This document shows, piece by piece, positions 58,773 to 64,000 of a stretch of DNA of 64,000 nucleotides. The position numbers were made by a program, and so were the translations under genes. Source of the DNA: an uncultured Treponema sp. (GTDB lineage Bacteria > Spirochaetota > Spirochaetia > Treponematales > Treponemataceae); contig CAJUBD010000004.1 of assembly GCA_910584475.1 (NCBI GenBank), forward strand, positions 124,001 to 188,000, read 5' to 3'. A model generated the notes under the pieces. The model was not told the DNA's origin. It saw only the letters and a list, made by a program, of their open reading frames with translations, and searched no databases. Numbering within the stretch: position 1 is the first letter of the stretch; every line of letters starts with the position of its first letter.

Positions 58773-60506
58773 TTAATTTACAATAGCATTGATGTTCGCG
58801 CGCCCAGCCACCACGAAAGGCAGCACGTCTTCTTCCGCGTCAATTCGCACGCGCACGAAAAATGGCTTTTTGCTTTTCGCGGCGAAAACAGTTTTCGCCC
58901 AGTCGGGATTTTCGTTCGCGTCCAAAGCCTCGATTCCAAAACCGCGCGCAATCGCAAGCAAGTCAGGACTTTTCGAAAAAACGCTCGCGCTGTAATTTTT
59001 TTTGAAAATATATTTTTGTTGCTGTCGCACCATTCCGAGCACGCCGTTTTCCAAAACGATTACGGTCACATTCAAGCCGAGTTCCGAAAGCGTCGCCAAT
59101 TCCTGGATATTCATCATAATCGAGCCGTCGCCTGAAAAGCAGATTATCTTTTTATCGGGATTTGCCAAAGCCGCTCCAATCGCCGCAGGAAGTCCGAAGC
59201 CCATCGTGCCGAGCGAAGCGGAAGTCAAAAAAGTGCGCGCATGCAAAACCGGAAAATATTGCGCCGCCCACATTTGGTGCTGACCGACATCCGTGGTGAC
59301 GATGAGATTTTTTTCGTCCGTGCCGGCGGCCTTCGCGAGGGCAGGAATTTCGGCGATGAATTTTCTTGGATTTACCGAAGCGGAATTTTTTGCCGAGCCG
59401 CATTCAATCGAAAAAGTTTCCTTTCGCAACTTTGAATTTTTTTCCACCCAAGATTTTCTCGCCGAGATTTTTTCTTTTTTGAACGAAGATTTTTTTTCGC
59501 GCAAAAGTTCGTTCAGCAAACTCAACGCGCTTTCGATGTCGCACACGAGCGAAAGGTCGGCGCGGAAAATTTTGTTCACTTCGGCGGCATCGATGTCGAT
59601 GTGAATGATTTTCGCGTTCGGGCAAAATTCCGTACGCAAGCCCACCGCGCGATCGTCAAAACGCGAGCCGCACGCGAACACCAAGTCGCTTTCATGCATC
59701 GCGCGGTTCGCGGCGACGCTTCCGTGCATTCCGAGCATTCCCAAAAATGCATCGTCGTTCGCGCCCACCACGCCCAAGCCCATCAAACTGGAAACCGCGC
59801 TCGCATCGTAAAGGCGCAAAAATTCCCGCACGAATTTTTCCCCCTCCACGGAATTACATCCGCCGCCCAAATAAAGCACAGGGCGTTCCGCTTCGGAAAG
59901 CGCATTTAAAATCGAATTGAGCGTGGATGCGATTTCTTTTTTTTGCGAATGGAATCTCACAGACTTTTTTTCAAAGTTGATTTTGGGCCATGAAGAAAAT
60001 TCCACGACCTCTTCCTGAACATTGCGAGGAATGTCAAGCAGCACAGGCCCGGGGCGTCCGCTTATGGCAATTTCAAACGCCTTGGGAATCGCTTCGAACA
60101 GTTCCGACGCGGATTTTATCATCATGCTGTGCTTTGTGATCGGAAAGGAAAGCCCGAACGTGTCCGCTTCTTGAAAAGAATCCGTTCCAATCATAGAGAC
60201 ATTCACTTGTCCGGTAATCGCGACAATCGGAATCGAATCGCATCTCGCGTCCGCAATCGCGGTAAGAAGATTCATCGCGCCAGGTCCGCTCGTCGCCATG
60301 CAAACGGCTGGAAGCCCGGTCGTTCGCGCCATTCCCTGCGCGATAAAACCCGCCGCCTGTTCCTGCCTTACAAGAATATGTTTTATTCCGCTGCGCGAAA
60401 GTTCATCGTAAAGCGGAAGAATCCATCCGCCAGGAATTCCCGCGACAGTATTTATTTTGTGCATTTTCAAAAGTTCGCAAATGATTTGCGCGCCAGTTTT
60501 TTTCAT
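58773..60506 (-). CDS. ilvB: Acetolactate synthase large subunit
   Basis: ThDP enzyme of branched-chain amino-acid synthesis, 577 aa. ThDP Glu region VRQEQAAGFIAQGMARTTG, the FAD-domain core (LYLGGGCNSVEGEKFV; GMLGMHGSVAANRAMHESDLVFACGSRFDDR) and the ThDP-metal motif GDGSIMMNIQELATLSELGLNVTVIVLENGVLG are all present. No ilvN regulatory gene is adjacent, so either it is elsewhere or this is a stand-alone form. ATG 60506 lies six bases after a consensus -10 box; GTG 60512 would overlap it. Confidence 0.93.
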   Translation of the reverse strand: MKKTGAQIICELLKMHKINTVAGIPGGWILPLYDELSRSGIKHILVRQEQAAGFIAQGMARTTGLPAVCMATSGPGAMNLLTAIADARCDSIPIVAITGQVNVSMIGTDSFQEADTFGLSFPITKHSMMIKSASELFEAIPKAFEIAISGRPGPVLLDIPRNVQEEVVEFSSWPKINFEKKSVRFHSQKKEIASTLNSILNALSEAERPVLYLGGGCNSVEGEKFVREFLRLYDASAVSSLMGLGVVGANDDAFLGMLGMHGSVAANRAMHESDLVFACGSRFDDRAVGLRTEFCPNAKIIHIDIDAAEVNKIFRADLSLVCDIESALSLLNELLREKKSSFKKEKISARKSWVEKNSKLRKETFSIECGSAKNSASVNPRKFIAEIPALAKAAGTDEKNLIVTTDVGQHQMWAAQYFPVLHARTFLTSASLGTMGFGLPAAIGAALANPDKKIICFSGDGSIMMNIQELATLSELGLNVTVIVLENGVLGMVRQQQKYIFKKNYSASVFSKSPDLLAIARGFGIEALDANENPDWAKTVFAAKSKKPFFVRVRIDAEEDVLPFVVAGRANINAIVN

Positions 60507-60512
60507 ATGCAC

Positions 60513-60541
60513 ATTATAAAGATTATCAGGCGGAATGTAAA
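60513..60541 (-). promoter_or_regulatory. ilvB promoter, leaderless type
   Basis: Minus strand -35 TTTACA (60536-60541), 17-bp spacer, -10 TATAAT (60513-60518), GTGCAT, ATG. Confidence 0.72.
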
Positions 60542-60574
60542 GGACGCAAGGCTACTTTGTAGCCTTGCTAACGA

Positions 60575-60608
60575 GTTCTTAAAACACGGTACACCGTGTT
60601 TTAAGAAC
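60575..60608. repeat. 34-bp near-perfect palindrome
   Basis: GTTCTTAAAACACGGT and ACCGTGTTTTAAGAAC separated by two bases, preceded by a GCAAGGCTAC / GTAGCCTTGC hairpin at 60546-60568. It sits between divergent genes ilvB and the 60759 gene. Confidence 0.65.
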
Positions 60609-60758
60609 ATCGAGGTCGTACTTGCGATTTGATAAAACTCGACTGAATTTTTTTTCGTATAAATTGTCTTGCAATTTTGTTGGAAACAATTTGCTTTTTT
60701 TCGATACGCCAAATTACATCCCTTTTCAAAAAAATTGATTTTCTATATAATCACTTTA

Positions 60759-61385
60759 ATGTTTAAAATCAAATTGAAAAAATTGTTTTTACTGTTCGCG
60801 CTCGCTTTTTCATTCACACTCTTCGCAGAGACTTTTGCGGGCAACAGAATTTTTTCATTGGACTTAGGATACCTTGGAACAGGCTTAAAAAACAATGGAT
60901 ATGGAATCGGGCTTAATTATGAAATCGCCATTCTTGATTTTCTGGCGGTGCGCCCGGGCTTTTCGCACATGATGCTTTTTCCAAGCGACAGCGATATAAT
61001 ATGCACCACAGTCGGAATAAATTTTGATTTGCTCTTCTATCCGTTTTTCAAAGGACTTGAAGGTCCTTATGTCGCGGGCAGGATTGCCACGGAATTCGCG
61101 ATGTTCCCGAACAGCGACACAATGAGAAATGAAAGCGCGATCATGGCGACTCCATTTTTAGGCTGGAAATTTTCAGTGCGGGAATTTGTGTTTTTTGACA
61201 TATCTTTAGGCTACAGGTTTTTGCTGAACAAATCCCAATTTTCAAATAAAGAAGTCGCCAACCATTACGGAAACAAATTCAAATACGGCATAAAAATAAA
61301 GCTCAACTTGAAAAAAATTTGTTCGTCTCTAAAAAAGAGCAAGCCCTCAGATTCGGAAGTCGTTAAAAACGCAACTTCGCAATGA
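60759..61385 (+). CDS. Hypothetical outer-membrane beta-barrel-like protein
   Basis: 208 aa with signal peptide (LFLLFALAFSFTLFA). The mature part alternates polar and aromatic residues in strand-sized pieces (RIFSLDLGYLGTGLKNNGYGIGLNYEIAI; GINFDLLFYPFFKGLEGPYVAGRIATEFA; FFDISLGYRFLL), like small spirochaetal outer-membrane barrels. The C-terminal 30 residues are Lys/Ser-rich and unstructured. TATAAT (60746-60751) ends 7 nt before the ATG, suggesting a leaderless start. Confidence 0.65.
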   Translation: MFKIKLKKLFLLFALAFSFTLFAETFAGNRIFSLDLGYLGTGLKNNGYGIGLNYEIAILDFLAVRPGFSHMMLFPSDSDIICTTVGINFDLLFYPFFKGLEGPYVAGRIATEFAMFPNSDTMRNESAIMATPFLGWKFSVREFVFFDISLGYRFLLNKSQFSNKEVANHYGNKFKYGIKIKLNLKKICSSLKKSKPSDSEVVKNATSQ

Positions 61386-61475
61386 AATGAGAAGTTGCCA
61401 TGGATGAGCGAGTTTTCGTTAAGGTGCTCTGCACCGACAAACTAGAAATTAAAATTGTCACGCGATTTCAGCGAC
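61379..61475 (-). repeat. Orphan multi-hairpin module overlapping a gene end
   Basis: Minus strand: GAAATCGCGTGACAATTTTAATTTC, TAGTTTGTCGG / CGAAAACTCG and CTCATTTCATTGCGAAG. The hairpin 3 signature overlaps the last codons of the 60759 gene. Confidence 0.45.
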
Positions 61476-61502
61476 GCATCGCATTGAATTTGTTTTCTCT
61501 GC

Positions 61503-61531
61503 TTGACTTTTTCTCTTCCGAAATATAAAAT
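61503..61531 (+). promoter_or_regulatory. Promoter of the 61538 lipoprotein, leaderless type
   Basis: -35 TTGACT (61503-61508), 17-bp spacer, -10 TAAAAT (61526-61531), six bases, GTG. Confidence 0.6.
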
Positions 61532-61537
61532 CATCTT

Positions 61538-62197
61538 GTGAAGAAAATATTTTTTCCTTTCCTGATATTTTCCGCGCTTTTCTTTTTTTCGTGCAAGGAA
61601 AGCGACTTCAATTTACAGGCGAACGTGGAGATTTCCTCGGACTTCATTTCGCGGCTGCTCGACGGACACGAGCTTTTTGCGGAAGGAACGAACGACTTTG
61701 ATTATTCTTTTTGCGGAATTGAATCCGACGAAGTGAAAGAAATCTTGAAAAATATGGGCGCATTCAAAGGTTTCGTGGACGTGAATTTGACGGCGCAGCT
61801 CAGCGGGCTTTCGCTCAAAAAAATTTACGCGAAGAAAGGCGTGGTGGCGAGCGGCTATGTATCTTTTGAAAACGAGATTCCGCGAAAGCCAATTGTTGCT
61901 TACGAAGATTTTCTGCGCGAAAATCCTGACACTTCGATGAGATTGCATTTTAATGATGACAAGAAGGGCGCGACTTACAGTTATGTTTTTCCCGTCGATT
62001 CGTATTTGTTTGACAGCGAACGCTCGGGCAACGAAGGAGTCGACGTTTCCGCATTCGACGGCAAGGGCAAGGACGCTTCTTCCAAAAAGCAAAAGAATCT
62101 GAGCGTGAAATTTCGCGGAGGAAAAATCATAATAAATCCTGCCAAGGGCATCGAAGGCATTGACGCTGAAATCGTGATTACAAAAATAAAATCCTAG
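61538..62197 (+). CDS. Hypothetical lipoprotein
   Basis: 219 aa; GTG start and lipoprotein signal MKKIFFPFLIFSALFFFSC. The mature part is acidic to neutral, beta-rich (FKGFVDVNLTAQLSGLSLKKIYAKKGVVASGYVSF) with a polar C-terminus ending in strand-like GGKIIINPAKGIEGIDAEIVITKI. No family recognised. Confidence 0.75.
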   Translation: MKKIFFPFLIFSALFFFSCKESDFNLQANVEISSDFISRLLDGHELFAEGTNDFDYSFCGIESDEVKEILKNMGAFKGFVDVNLTAQLSGLSLKKIYAKKGVVASGYVSFENEIPRKPIVAYEDFLRENPDTSMRLHFNDDKKGATYSYVFPVDSYLFDSERSGNEGVDVSAFDGKGKDASSKKQKNLSVKFRGGKIIINPAKGIEGIDAEIVITKIKS

Positions 62198-62237
62198 AAA
62201 ATGTCCTCTTAAGGCAATGCAATTTTTTCAAAACCGC

Positions 62238-62290
62238 TTGACAAGGCTCAAAGGATATGATACTATTATAAAAGTAGTACTTATAATAGT
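62238..62290 (+). promoter_or_regulatory. Promoter with inverted-repeat operator before the 62302 gene
   Basis: -35 TTGACA (62238-62243), 17-bp spacer, -10 TACTAT (62261-62266). ACTATTATAA (62262-62271) is repeated inverted at 62281-62290 (TTATAATAGT), covering the -10 box and start site, a typical repressor position. AGGGG follows as RBS. Confidence 0.65.
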
Positions 62291-62301
62291 AGGGGTGTAA
62301 A

Positions 62302-63350
62302 ATGAAAAGATTTGAAAAATATACGGGGGGGGGTATAGACTAAACTCATTTCTTCCCCGCAATAAAAAATTAGGTAAATACTTTACGAAAGGCTTGCAAG
62401 CGGGTGTTTTGGCAACCGCGTTAATGCTGGGTACCGCGGGTTGCGGTAACAATGCGGGCGGCAGCACCGTGGAAGAAGAATACACCCCCACCCCAACTCC
62501 CACCCCAACACGACCTGGTGAATGTACCGGCGATCATTTCCAATATGAATATGAGGAACTTGGTGGCGTCCAATTTGTTGGCGGTAACGAAGATTGGGAT
62601 CGCACTTATATTGATATAGATGAAACCTTTGACAACCATTACGACAAAGCCATGCAATTTATGTATAAAAAAATCGCCAATTTACAGAAAGACCTTAATA
62701 AGGTTGATACAGAAAACAACCCTTTATATAAACTAATTGGCACCGCCTTAAAGAAAGATCCGGCACAAGACGAACAATACGAACCAACTATTTCAACTGT
62801 TATTAACAATAACTACGAAAACCTTGCCCCTATTTTTGCTCATTTCCAAAAACAATATTTAAATGAACAAGGTAATTCCTATGATAACGATGCTAAAATT
62901 AAGTATAATTGCTTTCAAGCTTGTTACCATTTATTAGCCAGAGAGGCTTTTAATAAGTCGATTGGCAATGTTTCTCGTGGAACATTCGAAACCAACACAG
63001 AATATACAGAGCATGATTATTTTTTTAACGCCGAGTTAGCCAAGGCTGGCTTAAATTGCACAACGCAAACTTTTACCACCGCCATGGCTAAGGAGAACAT
63101 GAAAGTAACCTTAGACGAAATTGCCAATAAAACCAATACCGATAGTGCGATCTTACAAAAAGTTGTTGAGTTAGCGTTGTATAACGAAAGTTTGTACGGA
63201 CTGCATGATTTTGCAAAGGTAGAATTTAAGGCACGCGGCAAAGAATTTGATAGATACTGGCAATACCAACGTGACCACTCTGTTTTTGACGATGTTATTG
63301 ATAAAGAATTTTTTAACACTCGCAATATTATTGACGACCGCACTATGTAA
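62302..63350 (+). CDS. Lipoprotein with PT-repeat linker, out of frame at a G9 tract
   Basis: ATG 62302 gives MKRFEKYTGGG, but the nine G at 62325-62333 followed by TA lead to a stop at 62341. With ten G the frame becomes YRLNSFLPRNKKLGKYFTKG and runs through a lipoprotein signal (LATALMLGTAGC), an acidic patch, a PTPTPTPT linker and a helical domain of about 280 residues to 63350, 349 aa in all. Domain not recognised. Codon use (many TTA, ACC, GCC) differs from the neighbours. Read as phase-variable OFF; assembly error possible. Confidence 0.65.
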
Positions 63351-63369
63351 CGCCACAATTGATAATCAC

Positions 63370-63402
63370 AAAAAAGCAACGTGAACCACGTTGCTTTTTT
63401 TT
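63370..63402. terminator. Bidirectional terminator
   Basis: AAAAAAGCAACGTG / CACGTTGCTTTTTTTT with a short loop, between convergent reading frames. Confidence 0.85.
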
Positions 63403-63433
63403 GTCCCCTACCTTGCCACCGGCGTGCTCAGGT

Positions 63434-63742
63434 TTACCAGTTAACGGGATCCGTACACTCCGCCAACGCGTGTTTATTATTTTTGGGATCAAAGTTGTTC
63501 CAGAAGTTGGTACTTAAATAGGTGTAATCGACTTTTTTCAAAACGGGATCTTTATCGTCCCACACCCCGCCGTCGGTGGTAAAGCAGATCCAGTTCCATC
63601 GACCGTTTTTCGCCCAGTAGTGCATGAAGTTATGGTAGCCCGCGTATTGGTTATCGGCACTGTACACCGATTGGATCATTTGGCACGCCCGTTTGAAATA
63701 ATCGAAGGGCACGTAAAGTTGGGTGAACGCTTTGTCGGCCAT
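63434..63742 (-). pseudogene. Fragment of an unknown gene (C-terminal part)
   Basis: 102 codons rich in Trp, Tyr and Asn (YHNFMHYWAKNGRWNWICF; YLSTNFWNNFDPKNNKH). The coding style continues a few codons upstream of the ATG to a stop at about 63770 with no RBS or promoter, so it looks like the 3' end of a larger gene cut at a junction near 63775. Same foreign composition as the 62302 gene. No family recognised. Confidence 0.4.
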
Positions 63743-63864
63743 GCGGTCGATGCCGTTTAATTGCTTGAATTAACGAAAAGCGTGTGCGGACATTTCCTTT
63801 CCCCATTTCATTTTTTTTCGTTTTTCCTTGACGGCTTTCATAGATTTTTATTATCTTTATAAAT

Positions 63865-64000
63865 ATGGAAGAAAAAGAGGAAATCGCAGAGCAGGCGGTC
63901 GAGCAGGAAATCTCGAAGCCGGAATCTTCTGCGGACAAGACTTGTGAGAAATGTGACGGCGTGGATCGCGCGGCAAGCGAGGGCGGAGACGCTGATTGCG
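63865..64000 (+). CDS. Unknown acidic protein (3' partial)
   Basis: The first 45 codons only: MEEKEEIAEQAVEQEISKPE..., Glu-rich with a possible CxxC (TCEKCDG). TTGACG (63828-63833) and TTATCT (63851-63856) at 17 bp form a promoter ending about eight bases before the ATG, with no RBS. The rest lies outside the window. Confidence 0.5.
   Translation, partial: MEEKEEIAEQAVEQEISKPESSADKTCEKCDGVDRAASEGGDADC

Overview
The window looks like chromosomal DNA of a gut- or rumen-type spirochaete, most likely a Treponema relative. That is an inference from the gene set: many lipoproteins with loose lipoboxes, P-II/DUF1538 and YgcG/TPM genes, a ThrRS without TGS domain, an arginine-type EF-P and a mannan-degradation locus. 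No rRNA, CRISPR array, transposase or integrase was seen. One tRNA (Cys) is present.

Layout. 0-4.6 kb: sugar ABC transporter (binding protein, two permeases) and a GH26 mannanase. 4.8-20 kb: galT, tRNA-Cys, a UDG-like protein, gdhA, an ECF transporter ATPase/T pair (possible BioMN), citrate synthase, gpmI and small genes. 20-25.4 kb (minus): envelope proteins and a DinJ/YafQ toxin-antitoxin pair. 25.8-32.5 kb: a DUF4160/DUF2442 pair and the operon GH5 mannanase - epimerase - GH130 - GH130. 32.5-36.7 kb (minus): birA, tandem P-II-like protein, DUF1538, mtnN. 37-46.3 kb: a phase-variable 7TM-LuxR regulator, then a visibly AT-richer block of envelope genes (permuted vWA lipoprotein, three ankyrin proteins, one OmpA-like protein). 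46.4-64 kb: tlpA, two TPM genes, a decayed intergenic stretch, an XRE regulator, thrS, bioY, efp, gltB, ilvB, lipoproteins and a compositionally foreign end segment.

How the genes work together. GH26 and GH5 cut beta-mannan. The ABC system probably imports oligosaccharides. The epimerase converts mannobiose to mannosylglucose, and the two GH130 phosphorylases release mannose-1-phosphate. An operator-like palindrome (AAGAAAACGGTTTCTT type) lies just downstream of the promoters of the GH5 operon and of a secreted binding protein, and in front of two more envelope genes, which suggests one LacI-type regulon. gdhA, gltB, ilvB, P-II and EF-P supply nitrogen, amino-acid and translation functions. 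bioY, birA and the ECF pair would handle biotin.

Three unusual layers run through the window. (1) Six G9-10/C9-10 tracts, all with a TA dinucleotide at the 3' end of the G strand, lie early in envelope, regulator and transporter genes or upstream of one. Three genes are out of frame at their tract as sequenced. (2) A family of roughly 20 multi-hairpin modules, mostly 120-250 bp, with different but still paired stems and conserved loop motifs, sits in 5' untranslated regions, usually ending at the ribosome binding site. (3) At least eight genes have a -35/-10 promoter whose -10 box ends 5-7 nt before the start codon, which predicts leaderless mRNAs.
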